From NCBI RefSeq assembly GCF_023534745.1, contig NZ_JAMHJQ010000004.1, positions 1 through 64,000 on the forward strand: a DNA stretch of 64,000 bases. The letters run 5' to 3'. Position numbers and translations under genes: made by a program. The notes under the pieces are model-generated. The model was not told where the DNA came from. It did no database searches and saw nothing but the letters and a program-made list of their open reading frames with translations. This DNA is from Streptomyces sp. 35G-GA-8. Its GTDB lineage: Bacteria; Actinomycetota; Actinomycetes; Streptomycetales; Streptomycetaceae. Positions 45,310-54,269 of the stretch are shown piece after piece (the stretch's first letter is position 1; each line of letters starts with the position of its first letter).

Positions 45310-46180
45310 GGCCGCGCGGGCGCTGAAGGATTTCACCGACGCGTACAACGCGGCGGACAAGGCGTACGATCCGGCGCTCGACGCGGGCCGGGTGACCGGC
45401 GCGCTGGGCGCGATCAACCAGGCCGGTCTCAAAGCGGCCGGCATCATGAACCCGGACGGCAATCCGCGGCATCAGCCGCTGGAGCTGACCGACGCGACGT
45501 TCACGATCCCCAAGAAGGCGGGCTGGCCGCGCTGGTTCGTCGCGAACACCGACAGCAACCGCGACACGGACAACGGTGGCCCGCAGGACACGCGCTGGCT
45601 GCTGGTCTTCGTGCGCAACGGCCCCGAAGAGCGGTGGAAGGTGCCGTATCTGACGATCATGGCCACGAAGGAGGTCCCGGACTTCGCGACCGACAAGGAC
45701 GGCTGGGGCGAACCGGCGGCGCCGGACAGCGAGGCGCTGGCGGTGGCCCCGGGAAAGCTGAGCGAGGCGTATGTCTCGTATCTGCGCGACGGTACGGGGA
45801 AGACCTTCGAGGACGGGCCGCACACGAACGGATGGCGGGAGGCCCGCGAGAAGAACGCGCGGCTGCCCGGTCTGGTCACGCAGTATGTCGACCAGCCGCT
45901 GAAGGAGGGCGACTTCGCCCCGCTGGGGCTGCGGACCAAGGACGGCGGCGCGCTGGTCTTCTTCGCGACGCGGTACTTCGAGCGGCAGACGGGCGCGAAG
46001 GGCGTCAAGCCGGTGGTGAAGCCTGATGTCAAGGCGCTGTTGACGGGCGACATACGGAACACGCTCACCAAGGAGTGGGTGTCCAGCCAGGTGGCGCTGG
46101 TCCCGCGCGCCGGGGCGGACACACCGACGGTGTGGGTGGCGAGCCGGCTTCAGGGGGTCACGGGGGCGAAGGGTTCGTAG
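45179..46180 (+). CDS. Lipoprotein of unknown function linked to efe genes
   Basis: The 333-residue protein has a basic n-region, hydrophobic signal and lipobox LTASGC. The mature part has no recognised domain but a well-folded alpha/beta look (KAGWPRWFVANTD, WLLVFVRNGPEERWKVPYL). AAGGAG lies twelve bases before ATG 45179. The gene starts 131 bp inside efeU in another frame, so the two are cotranscribed and coupled. Similar lipoproteins occur widely in Streptomyces; function is unknown. Confidence 0.8.
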   Translation: MSRRGRPIRAAAGLATATVLSLTASGCVTVHGELAVLPTADRSEAARALKDFTDAYNAADKAYDPALDAGRVTGALGAINQAGLKAAGIMNPDGNPRHQPLELTDATFTIPKKAGWPRWFVANTDSNRDTDNGGPQDTRWLLVFVRNGPEERWKVPYLTIMATKEVPDFATDKDGWGEPAAPDSEALAVAPGKLSEAYVSYLRDGTGKTFEDGPHTNGWREAREKNARLPGLVTQYVDQPLKEGDFAPLGLRTKDGGALVFFATRYFERQTGAKGVKPVVKPDVKALLTGDIRNTLTKEWVSSQVALVPRAGADTPTVWVASRLQGVTGAKGS

Positions 46181-46234
46181 GCCCGCTGTGGTCCGTACGC
46201 CCGCGATCGCGCCCCTGCCGGCTTCCGCCCCGTG

Positions 46235-46987
46235 TCAGCGGCCCAGCGGCCAGGCCACCGCGTGCGGGTCCAGCTCGCCGTTCTCCCCCGCGTACCGCGC
46301 ACACGCGTCGGTCAGGCTCTCCAGCAGCGTCAGCGGATCCGGCAGCGGGTGCTCGGGGCCGCGCAGCCAGCGCACCGACAGTTCGCCGGGCAACCGGGCC
46401 GGGGGTACGAGCACATAGCTGCCCCGGCAGTGCCAGCGCAGCCCCGGGTGCTCGTCCATCGTCTCGGGGTGGCAGTCCAGCTCACAGGGCCACCACTCGT
46501 CCTCGTCCTCGGGGGTGCCCCGGGTCGCGGTGAAGAAGAGCATCCGGTCGCCGCCGGAGTCCGCCACGGGACCCACGTCGATGCCCTGTTCGAGCAGCCG
46601 CTCCAGCGCCCGGCTGCCCGCTTCCAGCGGCACGTCGAGCACGTCGTGGATCATGCCCGTCGCGGTGATGAAGTTGGCCTCGGGCTGGTTGCGCGCCCAC
46701 CGCTCGATCTGCGCGCGATCGGTCGTGGACTGGGTCTGCCAGGCGAAGGAGAGGGGGTGTCTGGCCGGGGTGGGACAGCCGATCCGTTCACAGGAACATC
46801 GGTAGCCGACGGGGTGCGCGGCGGGCGAGACGGGCATACCGGCATGCGCGACAGCGAGCAGCAGCGCCTCGCGGCCGGCCACGTCCTCGTCGAACGCGGA
46901 ACCGCCGGCGCTCTTCTTGGGGCGCCTGCGCAGCCACTGGGGAATCCTGCTCTCCGTGCCGCGGTAGCGGCCGAAATCGTCGCCCAT
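46235..46987 (-). CDS. Bifunctional DNA primase/polymerase (prim-pol)-like protein
   Basis: The 250-residue cytoplasmic protein matches the short prim-pol N-terminal-like family of Streptomyces: HPLSFAWQTQSTTD, FITATGMIHDVLDVP and LVPPARLPG segments, and a Cys pair in CSCERIGCPTP. Real primase activity is not proven for this short chromosomal form and key acidic residues are unclear. ATG 46987 follows GAGGGG. It converges on the lipoprotein gene. Confidence 0.8.
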   Translation of the reverse strand: MGDDFGRYRGTESRIPQWLRRRPKKSAGGSAFDEDVAGREALLLAVAHAGMPVSPAAHPVGYRCSCERIGCPTPARHPLSFAWQTQSTTDRAQIERWARNQPEANFITATGMIHDVLDVPLEAGSRALERLLEQGIDVGPVADSGGDRMLFFTATRGTPEDEDEWWPCELDCHPETMDEHPGLRWHCRGSYVLVPPARLPGELSVRWLRGPEHPLPDPLTLLESLTDACARYAGENGELDPHAVAWPLGR

Positions 46988-47253
46988 CTATCCCCTCACA
47001 CCTCATGCTCGTCCCTGCGGACTCTCCCCATGGTCCCACCATCCTGCTCCCCGGGTGGCCGGGAGCCCCCACCGGGGTACGGGGAGCCGTCCGCCACCAC
47101 GGGGTGGATTGCCGCTTGTGCGGTGAAATATGGCCCCGTTCGGGGTCTCCGGGAGCGGTGGGATTCACCACACCCGCCCCGTATGCATCGACGCGCCCCC
47201 GCGCGCCCCCCGGCGCCCGGACGTCTCCGCGCGCGGGCGCCGCGCGCTGGCAC

Positions 47254-47889
47254 TCAGTGCCGCGCGGGCGGCCTCGGGGCCAGTCCGCGCACCGCGTACT
47301 CCACGATCGCGTCCGCGTACGCGTGCGTCAGCGGCAGCGTCCGCAGCAGCCAGCGATGGGCGACGGGGCCGACCAGCAACTCCAGGGCGATACGGGGATC
47401 GAGGTCCTGCCGTACCTCCCCGGCCTCCTGGGCGGCCCGCAGCCGCTTCACATAGAGCTGGAGCTGCGGTTCGAGCATCTTCCTGGCGAATTCGACACCG
47501 AGCTCGGCGTTGACGATCCCCTCGGCGGCGAGCGCGCGGGAGGGCACCTCGTACTTCGGGTCGTTCATCTCGTCGACCGTGGCGCGCAGGACCAGCTTGA
47601 GATCCGCCTCCAGATCGCCGGTGTCGGGGATCTCGTGGATGCCCTCGCCGCCGTCCGCCTCGTGCGCCGCCTGGTCGCTGAGGTCGAGGAAGGCCTCCAG
47701 CAGTACGGCGCCCTTGGAGGGCCACCAGCGGTAGATCGTCTGTTTGCCGACCCCGGCGCGGGCCGCGATGCCCTCGATCGTCGTCCTGCCGTAGCCGACC
47801 TCGCCCACCAGGGCGAGGGCCGCGTCGTAGATCGCCCGGCGCGAGCGTTCACTGCGCCGGGTGGAGTCGGGTGCCCTGCTGTCAGCCAT
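47254..47889 (-). CDS. TetR-family transcriptional regulator
   Basis: The 211-residue protein has the helix-turn-helix TTIEGIAARAGVGKQTIYRW at about residues 36-55 and a TetR_C-type ligand domain. It is divergent from the DDAH-family hydrolase gene at 48133, so it may control that gene and itself from the 243-bp spacer, where CGTA...TACG flanks (47919-47934) make a weak operator candidate. Ligand unknown. Confidence 0.88.
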   Translation of the reverse strand: MADSRAPDSTRRSERSRRAIYDAALALVGEVGYGRTTIEGIAARAGVGKQTIYRWWPSKGAVLLEAFLDLSDQAAHEADGGEGIHEIPDTGDLEADLKLVLRATVDEMNDPKYEVPSRALAAEGIVNAELGVEFARKMLEPQLQLYVKRLRAAQEAGEVRQDLDPRIALELLVGPVAHRWLLRTLPLTHAYADAIVEYAVRGLAPRPPARH

Positions 47890-48132
47890 GGCCTCAATCT
47901 ACAACCGGGGAGGCGGAACGTATCGTCTCGTACGGCCCGGACACCGCGTACGGAACCACCCGAACGGTTGACAGCGCGCGGGCCCGACGGAGCGGACCAT
48001 GGCTTTCACGCGCACACACCCACACGCACTCGCACTCGCACTCGCTCGCACCCGCACCCGCACCCGCACATCAAGCTTTCTCTCCCCCACACACCACGCC
48101 ACGTGCGCCCCGCAGCTCGTGAGGAGCCCCCA
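47890..48132. other. Divergent promoter region of TetR and hydrolase genes, with hexamer microsatellite
   Basis: A hexamer array, (GCACTC)x3 then (GCACCC)x3, covers about 48026-48070, upstream of the hydrolase. An imperfect palindrome CGTATCGTCTCGTACG is at 47919-47934. No gene is present. Slippage in the array could alter spacing between promoter and start. Confidence 0.6.
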
Positions 48133-48948
48133 TTGCCTCGTGACGCCTCCCCCCGCCGCTATCTCATGTGCCCACCGCGCCACTTCGCGGTGACGTACTC
48201 GATCAACCCCTGGATGAACCCCTCGAAGCCGGTGGACCTGCCGCTGGCCCTGGCCCAGTGGGAGGACCTGCGCGACCGCTACACGGCGCTCGGCCACGGC
48301 GTCTCGCTGCTGGACCCCGACCCCGGCCTGCCGGACATGGTCTACGCCGCGAACGGCGCCACGGTCATCGACGGCCGCGTGCTCGGCGCCCGCTTCGCCC
48401 ATCAGGAGCGGCACGGCGAGGCGGAGGCGCATCTGAACTGGTTCCGCGCCCATGGCTACACCGACATCCGCGAGCCGGTGCACATCAACGAGGGCGAGGG
48501 CGATTTCGCCGTCACCTCCACCTATCTGCTGGCCGGGCGCGGCTTCCGGTCCAGCCCGCTCTCGCACGACGAGGCGCAGGAGTTCTTCGGCCGGCCGGTG
48601 ATCGGCCTGGATCTGGTCGACCCGCGCTACTACCACCTGGACACGGCCCTGTGCGTACTGGACGAGGCGGCCGACGAGATCATGTACTACCCCGACGCCT
48701 TCTCCCCCGGCAGCCGGACCGTACTCGCCCGGCTCTTCCCCGACGCGCTCATCGCCGCCGAGCCGGACGCGGCGGCGCTCGGGCTGAACGCGGTGAGCGA
48801 CGGACGTCATGTGCTGCTGCCGCAGAGCGCCGCCGGGCTCTTCGCCCCGCTGCGCGACCGGGGGTTCGAACCGCTCGGCATCGACCTCGGGGAACTGCTC
48901 AAGGGCGGGGGCAGCGTGAAGTGCTGCACGCAGGAGCTACGCGGCTGA
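48133..48948 (+). CDS. Dimethylarginine dimethylaminohydrolase (DDAH)-family amidinotransferase-fold enzyme
   Basis: The 271-residue cytoplasmic enzyme has the five-bladed GME/DDAH fold. Signatures are LMCPPRHFAV near the start, DMVYAANGA, the catalytic histidine in YYHLDTAL (about H169) and the nucleophile cysteine in GGSVKCCTQEL (C264 or C265). DDAH releases citrulline and dimethylamine from methylated arginine; other members are arginine or ornithine hydrolases, so the substrate is uncertain. TTG 48133 is six bases after GAGGAG (48121-48126). The TetR gene is divergent. Confidence 0.9.
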   Translation: MPRDASPRRYLMCPPRHFAVTYSINPWMNPSKPVDLPLALAQWEDLRDRYTALGHGVSLLDPDPGLPDMVYAANGATVIDGRVLGARFAHQERHGEAEAHLNWFRAHGYTDIREPVHINEGEGDFAVTSTYLLAGRGFRSSPLSHDEAQEFFGRPVIGLDLVDPRYYHLDTALCVLDEAADEIMYYPDAFSPGSRTVLARLFPDALIAAEPDAAALGLNAVSDGRHVLLPQSAAGLFAPLRDRGFEPLGIDLGELLKGGGSVKCCTQELRG

Positions 48949-48964
48949 GTGCCCGGCGGCCGGA

Positions 48965-49030
48965 GGGTCACCGACAACCGGGGGGTCGCCGGCGGCCCCG
49001 GTGGGTCACCGGGGCCCCGGAGGGTCACCG
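48965..49030. repeat. Four degenerate ~19-bp tandem repeats after the DDAH gene
   Basis: GGGTCRCCG occurs at 48965, 48983, 49003 and 49022, with spacings of 18-20 bp inside GC-rich filler. It starts 16 bp after the stop codon. It may terminate transcription or just be slippage-made. Confidence 0.7.
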
Positions 49031-49105
49031 GCGGCCGGACGCGAGAAGCCCGGCGGCAACGAGTAGGGTCCCGGGAGATGTTGGGACGACGGGGGCGGGG
49101 AGCGG

Positions 49106-50134
49106 ATGCGGCGCTGGATCAAGGTGTCGGTGGCGGCTGCGGTGGTCCTGGGCGTGGGCGGATACGTCGCCGCGCCCTACGCGCAGGACTGGAGGCTGGC
49201 CCGGAACGCCTGTGGCGGGGCGCTGCCCCAGGACTCACTGGAACGGCTCACACCGGCGGACTCGCGGCTGAAGTCCGAGGAGGCCCGGCAGATCGACGGG
49301 CTCGGCTCCTACTGGTGCCGGCTCACCCTTGAGGGCGACGAGGTGCGGGACAAGCGGTTCGTCGAGATGGAGGCGTACACCCGGCGGGAAGACCAGGACC
49401 GGGAGTTCATGGCGCTCTTCCCGAAGTCGGGTTTCTCCGCGCAGGCTCCACTGCCCGAGGGACTGCCCGGGTTCGTCGGCCAGTACGGCGCCGTCCAGCT
49501 CCTGCTGGACTGCCCGGATCTCGGCAAGGACGACGAAGGCAGACAGCGCAAGCTGCTGGTGAACACCTGGCTGGGCCGGGACGTCAACACCGGGGTCCCG
49601 GGAGCGGCGTACCGTACGGCCGTCGCGCTCGCCAACTCGGCTTCGGACAGGCTCGGTTGTGGCGCAAAGCCCCTTGAGCCCCCGAAGCGGGACGTCGCAC
49701 TGCCCGACCCCGAGGAAGATCCGAAGACGGTGCCGCTGTCGGACGCGAAGGACACGGCCTGCGGGTGGGTGACCGGGGCCGGGTTGTCCGAGAACGCGGG
49801 CTGGCGGGTCGCAGTGGCCACGAACCACTCGGCCCCAACAGGTCGGTGCGACCTGTATTCCAGGGACGAGCAGTCCGGGGAGCAGAGGTCACAGATGGCC
49901 TTCGTCTCCTGGTACGGCGACTGGAGCAACCGGCTGACGGCCGAGAACGACCGATACGAGCGTCTTTCCTTGACGGCCACCGCCCGCTGCGACGGCGAGG
50001 CGGCCAACTACGCCCTCGACGCGTCCGACGACATTCCGGGGGTCGACAACGCCGCGCGGCAACGGATGCTCAAGCGGTTCGCGGAGGACGAGGTGGGCCG
50101 GCGCGGCTGCTCGGACCTGCGCTTCTCCTTCTGA
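49106..50134 (+). CDS. Membrane-anchored or secreted protein of unknown function
   Basis: The 342-residue protein has one N-terminal hydrophobic segment (VSVAAAVVLGVGGYVAAPYA), then a cysteine-containing extracellular part with about seven cysteines (RNACGG, SYWCRL, LLDCPD, RLGCGA, TACGWV, GRCDLY) that could pair in disulfides. No known domain is recognised. GGGGAG lies just before ATG 49106. It converges on the gene at 50150 with a 15-bp gap. Proteins of this type are frequent in Streptomyces. Confidence 0.7.
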   Translation: MRRWIKVSVAAAVVLGVGGYVAAPYAQDWRLARNACGGALPQDSLERLTPADSRLKSEEARQIDGLGSYWCRLTLEGDEVRDKRFVEMEAYTRREDQDREFMALFPKSGFSAQAPLPEGLPGFVGQYGAVQLLLDCPDLGKDDEGRQRKLLVNTWLGRDVNTGVPGAAYRTAVALANSASDRLGCGAKPLEPPKRDVALPDPEEDPKTVPLSDAKDTACGWVTGAGLSENAGWRVAVATNHSAPTGRCDLYSRDEQSGEQRSQMAFVSWYGDWSNRLTAENDRYERLSLTATARCDGEAANYALDASDDIPGVDNAARQRMLKRFAEDEVGRRGCSDLRFSF

Positions 50135-50149
50135 TCCCCGCCTTCCTGT

Positions 50150-51340
50150 CTACCTCAGCCACAGGGCGCGGACGTAGGAGTCGTCCATCAACTGCTTCAT
50201 GGCACTGGCGCGTTGGGCGGGTACGTTCCGGTCCTGCGCCCAGCCGTCCACCACCGTGAACAGCTGGTGCCGTCCGTCCATCAGATCACCGCGCACCGGC
50301 CCGGAGACCGGCCGGCGGGCGATGTCGCCCATCGGCGGCCGGATGTCCAACCGCTCCGGCGCGGGACGGAAAGCGCCCCGGGTGTGGGAACGCACTGACG
50401 CGTCGAAGGCGGCGAGATCGGGGATCGTCCCGTCCCTGGCGTAGCGGGCGCGGTATTTCATGAGGTCACCGACGCGGTCCGCCAGATCCTCAAGATCGTT
50501 GTCGGGCCAGGTCGTGGCGCCGGAGGAGCCTTCGCGCTGGTCGGGCGAGGCGCGGAAGGCGGGGTCGCCGCCCTGGTCGGTCAGCCGCTCCAGGTAGTAC
50601 GCGAGATAGGCGCGCTCGGCGTCGTAGAGGATCGCGAACGCCTCGGGGTCCTGGGCGAGTTCGGCGACCAGGAACTCCATGTCGGCGTCCGCGCCCGCGA
50701 GATCGTCGGTGTACTCGAAAGTGGCGTGCGCTTCACCGGGGGCGAGGAAGCGACCGAGCGACACATACCCTCTCCCGTCGGGCTGGATCTCCTCGGGAGC
50801 CACCGCGGGGCCGATCGCGTCGTCGTCGCGGCCGAGACTCCCGGCACGCCCCGCGTCCACGACATACTCGGCCATCATCCGGGCCACGGCAGGCGCGAGC
50901 CCCGCGGGGAGTTCACGGTCGTGGAGCGCGGCGGCCACCGCGTAGGCACTGCCGGCCTGCGCCACGGTGTGCGGCTCACCGGGCCCCGAGGAACGGGTCG
51001 CCCCTTCCACGACACGGCCCAGCACACGGGCGCCGTCGCCGCACACCTTCCCATGCGCCAGCAACTCCCGTGCCGCCGTGAGCCGGGTGACATCGCCTCC
51101 GGGATCGAGGGCCTTGGTCGCGGCCACCGGATCGTCGGCGAGGGCCCGCGCCGAGGCGGGCAGTTGCCAACAGGACTCGTCGTCGCCGGAGTCGGCGACG
51201 ACCAACGGAATCCCCACCGCACCCGCGAGCACCACCGCCGTCACCCCCAAGGCGAGCGTCCGATGCTTCCTCAACCGACGCACCAGCCGACCGCTGCCGC
51301 CGTCGCTGTTGCCGGTACTGTCGCTTCCCCCGTTACGCAT
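50150..51340 (-). CDS. Membrane-anchored protein of unknown function
   Basis: The 396-residue protein has a Gly/Ser-rich cytoplasmic head, basic RLVRRLRKHR, then a single membrane helix (LALGVTAVVLAGAVGIPLV) and a long soluble domain rich in Asp, Ala and Arg without a recognised family. Helical repeats are likely (AAALHDRELPAGLAPAVARMM). It may be a partner or substrate of a phage-like or Abi system, but there is no direct sign. It is next to the accessory stretch at 51.3-57 kb. Confidence 0.7.
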   Translation of the reverse strand: MRNGGSDSTGNSDGGSGRLVRRLRKHRTLALGVTAVVLAGAVGIPLVVADSGDDESCWQLPASARALADDPVAATKALDPGGDVTRLTAARELLAHGKVCGDGARVLGRVVEGATRSSGPGEPHTVAQAGSAYAVAAALHDRELPAGLAPAVARMMAEYVVDAGRAGSLGRDDDAIGPAVAPEEIQPDGRGYVSLGRFLAPGEAHATFEYTDDLAGADADMEFLVAELAQDPEAFAILYDAERAYLAYYLERLTDQGGDPAFRASPDQREGSSGATTWPDNDLEDLADRVGDLMKYRARYARDGTIPDLAAFDASVRSHTRGAFRPAPERLDIRPPMGDIARRPVSGPVRGDLMDGRHQLFTVVDGWAQDRNVPAQRASAMKQLMDDSYVRALWLR

Positions 51341-51672
51341 CCGGGCAGACTAGCGACCGCCGACACGCGGACCCCGGGCAGGTCCTTGATCCCCCGGAGA
51401 ACCACCGGTGGCCGTGGCTGCCTTGCTCGCGGGAACGGGCCCGTGACAGCCTCTCGAATGTGCACCGCAGGCTTGGTCAACTTCGTCGGCACCAAGGGCA
51501 CAGGCGTGCTCAGAACTGGCTTGAAGGGGGCCTTCGAGAAGGGCTGGCCGCCAGCCACCTACCCGGTGAATGGATGATGAGAGCACGACGGCACCCAAGA
51601 GACCTTCTGAATGATCCAGCGTACTCCAGAGATCCCGCTGTTCAAGCGGGAAGATCTGGAAGGTAAACGGTG
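51341..51672. other. Intergenic stretch, possible toxin-tip remnant
   Basis: These 332 bp have no supportable gene. A short plus-strand frame ending at 51577 (GLVNFVGTKGTGVLRTGLKG, then a few residues and a stop) and the 20-codon frame at 51611-51673 lack start signals. The lower GC and the position ahead of two small immunity-style genes allow that it is debris of a toxin C-terminus. This is a guess. Confidence 0.3.
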
Positions 51673-51906
51673 ATGGCTTCACTCGTATATTTCCGCAAGG
51701 TTGCTGAAACAGATGATTCCATCGAATACATCTTTGGCTTCGATACCGATGAACCGCCGGGTCGACTTCTAATGGACACGAAGAGTCGCAGGTCTCGACC
51801 TATCGACGGTGAAATCAACTACGCATTCCTCAAAGCCTCACGTGAAATTAACGCACTTTACGAAGAAGCGTCGGAGTGGCCAGAACGCGGCATGAGCGTC
51901 AGCTGA
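51673..51906 (+). CDS. Small hypothetical protein, immunity-gene style
   Basis: The 77-residue acidic protein starts MASLVYFRKVAETDDSIEY and ends with a compact WPERGMSVS motif; central NYAFLKASREINAL is helical. GGAAGG lies nine bases before ATG 51673. GC is clearly lower than in flanking genes. Small proteins of this appearance recur beside polymorphic toxins in Streptomyces, so it may be an orphan immunity protein. No domain is recognised. Confidence 0.6.
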   Translation: MASLVYFRKVAETDDSIEYIFGFDTDEPPGRLLMDTKSRRSRPIDGEINYAFLKASREINALYEEASEWPERGMSVS

Positions 51907-52114
51907 GGAACCAGCAGAGTAAGCCGAGGAGCTGGGCACATTCTTGAATGGGCAGCGATGAAGCGTCTCCTCAGATATTCAGCCACGAAAAACACCATCA
52001 AGTCGCGCGTGAGCCTCGTATCAAGGAATGACTAGAAACTCCCGAACGGCGGGGAACTCCTACCACGACAACCCATGGCCAAGCCCCTACTAACCCAAGG
52101 AAGCCCACGAGACT

Positions 52115-52432
52115 GTGCACGCCCGTCACCTGCTCGAAATTGTTCGAAAAATAACCTCCCTCGATGCCAGCCAGCGAGAACTCGGGGCAGATGAGGCGAC
52201 AGACCAGATCGGCAGCTACTCGTCGACCGACGGGGGAATGCTGGCAACCATCCTTTCCGTTACCGCCGCATGCGAGCAGAACCACGCAGCCCTCGAATCA
52301 CAGCTCAATGCCCTTCTGGGCTTCGGATCCGGTGAATTCACGGATGCCGGGGAACTTGCACACCTCAACGAGATCAGATGCGAATCAGCCCCCGAAGTGC
52401 TACGGGGATACATTCGCGACCTGCTTGAATGA
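52115..52432 (+). CDS. Small hypothetical helical protein, immunity-gene style
   Basis: The 105-residue protein starts at GTG 52115 with AAGGAAG about eleven bases ahead. It is helical and acidic (EIVRKITSLDASQRELGADE, ATILSVTAACEQNHAALESQ, YIRDLLE). It lies 208 bp after the preceding small gene in an AT-richer stretch. Possible orphan immunity protein; no known family is recognised. Confidence 0.6.
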   Translation: MHARHLLEIVRKITSLDASQRELGADEATDQIGSYSSTDGGMLATILSVTAACEQNHAALESQLNALLGFGSGEFTDAGELAHLNEIRCESAPEVLRGYIRDLLE

Positions 52433-52515
52433 ACGACTTTCTCCGGGCATACCGAACCGTGTAGGGCTGGGGGCAGCACGAAAGCACAGAGCGTCGTCAG
52501 CGCACGTGACCCGGC

Positions 52516-53013
52516 TCAGACGTCACTCCCCTGTCGGCGAGGGCAGACCAGTTCAGGAACCGAGCGGTTCGGGGAGCACGTCACCAGCGCCAAGGACAGG
52601 AACAAGGGACGTTCGAGGTAGATACCCAAGGACACGTCACCACCCCATCCGAGCCGTTCGACGGCGGAGTCGACAAGCATGGTCACGTGCGTGGTGTCCC
52701 GGACCGCGTCGGAGTCGAAGCGGGGCGCGTACTCGGACAGTCGGTCGCCGAGCCACGCCGCCGCTTCCTTGGCTTCCTCCCAGGTGCCCAGGACAGAAGT
52801 CCTGGACTTCATCAGCCAGTGCGCGGTCTCGATGGGCGGCAGGTTGGATCGCGGGAACTCAGCCACAACCTCTCGGTACCGCTCCTGTAGCCGCAACCGT
52901 TCCCCGTCACCCAATGCTGCGGCCGGGGGCGGCTCGGGATGGGGTGGCCGCCGCAGACCTTCCTCGTCGAAGCGTTGTTTCGGGCCGGTCCACAGGTAGC
53001 CGTGGTGGTGCAA
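52516..53013 (-). CDS. Hypothetical protein downstream of an HTH/DUF397 system
   Basis: The 165-residue soluble protein contains HHHGYLWTGPKQRF near its start, then a helical body (LQERYREVVAEFPRSNLPP, TWEEAKEAAAWLGDRLSEY) and a C-terminal hydrophobic strand. The start is uncertain: TTG 53013 has a weak GGAAAG ahead; GTG 53055 or a start at 53133 overlapping the upstream stop are possible. It is the last gene of a leftward series of five. Function unknown. Confidence 0.6.
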   Translation of the reverse strand: MHHHGYLWTGPKQRFDEEGLRRPPHPEPPPAAALGDGERLRLQERYREVVAEFPRSNLPPIETAHWLMKSRTSVLGTWEEAKEAAAWLGDRLSEYAPRFDSDAVRDTTHVTMLVDSAVERLGWGGDVSLGIYLERPLFLSLALVTCSPNRSVPELVCPRRQGSDV

Positions 53014-53101
53014 GAGTCTTTCCGTTCGGCTCGGTCGAAGGTGAAAGCCCCGCACCGGCCCCGACTCTCGGAGGAGGCCGGGACCGGCAGGGGCAAGGCC
53101 G

Positions 53102-53335
53102 TCAGACCGGGAGACCGAATCGCGCGGGGTCAATACCGGCCGTACTCAATTCCTCCGTGGAGAACCGCAGTGGCTCCACGCCTGGTCGCTTGCTGTCACC
53201 CAGCGCCCAGGCGTCCTCGCCGATCCGGGCGAGAGTCACGCAGGACTCCCCGTCCGGGTGGGTGTTGCCGCCGCATGCCTTGGCGAACGCGGCTCCGTCA
53301 ATGTCGAGCGCGTACAGATCGGTGCCATTCAGCAT
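53102..53335 (-). CDS. DUF397-like small protein
   Basis: The 77-residue protein has the DUF397 tail pattern: CVTLARIGEDAWALGDSKRP followed by a PLRF strand, where typical members read CVEVA...VRDSK.P. AGGAAGG is seven bases before ATG 53335. It sits immediately downstream of the Scr1-type HTH gene, the usual pairing; such pairs (WhiJ, Scr1/Scr2) act as regulator plus small partner in development or antibiotic control. Confidence 0.75.
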   Translation of the reverse strand: MLNGTDLYALDIDGAAFAKACGGNTHPDGESCVTLARIGEDAWALGDSKRPGVEPLRFSTEELSTAGIDPARFGLPV

Positions 53336-53411
53336 CGATATACCTTCCTGGTGAGGGAAAATACCGAGTGGTTGAATCCATCATCCCGTCGGCCCAGGTA
53401 CAGATGAAGCG

Positions 53412-54269
53412 CTAGTCGCGTTGACGCATAAACCTGGTCGCCGCCTCTTCCAAGTAGGCTGAGGCGTCATCACCCGTCAGCGCGTGGGACCAAAAGAGAT
53501 CGAACAGATTCAGATGCTGGGTTATGTCTCTCGGATCGCGCAGCACTACTTCACCGGAGAACAGTTCGACAGTCACCAAGCGGTCGTCATACACGACGAA
53601 GATATTCATCGGGATGCCCGGAACCTGCGCCGCGTCGGGAATGATCCCCATCTCCACATTGGGCTTCCCGTTGACCTGGGCCATGTGCGCGCACTGGGCC
53701 GCCATGGTCTCAGCACGCACACGCCGCCACCTGACAGCTTGTTCAGTCATCAGAAACCAGAAGGATCGTGAGGCATCGTCCAGGATGGCCTGACGATCCA
53801 AGCGTGCCTGTACCGCTCGCGCGACGTCCCTCCTCGGGTCGCCGATGACGGTCGGCGACAGTGTCTCCGTCGCATACTCACGGACATGGAGCAGGCCCGT
53901 CGGAACAGCCGGCAGGAAATGCCGTATCACACGCGCCGAGGATTCAAGGGCTTTCAGTTCCGCCTGCTTGTGGTAGAGGCCGACCCTCGCGTGCGCGCGC
54001 CACGACACGTAATCAACGTTCGCCCTACGGGTCAAACCGACAATCTCTTCGGCGACTTCATTGGGTACGGAAAGCGCCCTGAGGATGCGCTCGACATCCA
54101 GAACCGTCGGCAGCGCTCTGCCGGTTTCGATGCGGCTGATCTTCGTTTGACTCATGTTGCAGCGAATCGCCAGCCGTTCGCCACTCAGACCGGATGCACG
54201 ACGAAGGCCCCGAAGGGCCTCCGCCAGATCTCTCCGCTCGCGTGATTGTTTTTCAGGTTCTATGGGCAC
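53412..54269 (-). CDS. XRE-family HTH regulator with DUF5753 (Scr1/WhiJ type)
   Basis: The 285-residue protein has an N-terminal helix-turn-helix (SGERLAIRCNMSQTKISRIE) and a C-terminal DUF5753 domain (IRHFLPAVPTGLLHVREYA, then ILDDASRSFWFLMTEQAVRW, then VEMGIIP). GTG 54269 is chosen where homology begins; it overlaps the stop of the DUF6879 gene by 17 bp, so translation is coupled. It should act on its own promoter together with the DUF397 protein. Confidence 0.85.
   Translation of the reverse strand: MPIEPEKQSRERRDLAEALRGLRRASGLSGERLAIRCNMSQTKISRIETGRALPTVLDVERILRALSVPNEVAEEIVGLTRRANVDYVSWRAHARVGLYHKQAELKALESSARVIRHFLPAVPTGLLHVREYATETLSPTVIGDPRRDVARAVQARLDRQAILDDASRSFWFLMTEQAVRWRRVRAETMAAQCAHMAQVNGKPNVEMGIIPDAAQVPGIPMNIFVVYDDRLVTVELFSGEVVLRDPRDITQHLNLFDLFWSHALTGDDASAYLEEAATRFMRQRD

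Noticed and set aside
46235-46987. Plasmid-type replication primase
   Set aside because: The protein is the short chromosomal prim-pol-like family, without helicase domain or plasmid neighbours.
48026-48070. CRISPR-like repeats upstream of the DDAH gene
   Set aside because: Units are six bases without spacers, so this is a microsatellite. No cas genes lie in the window.
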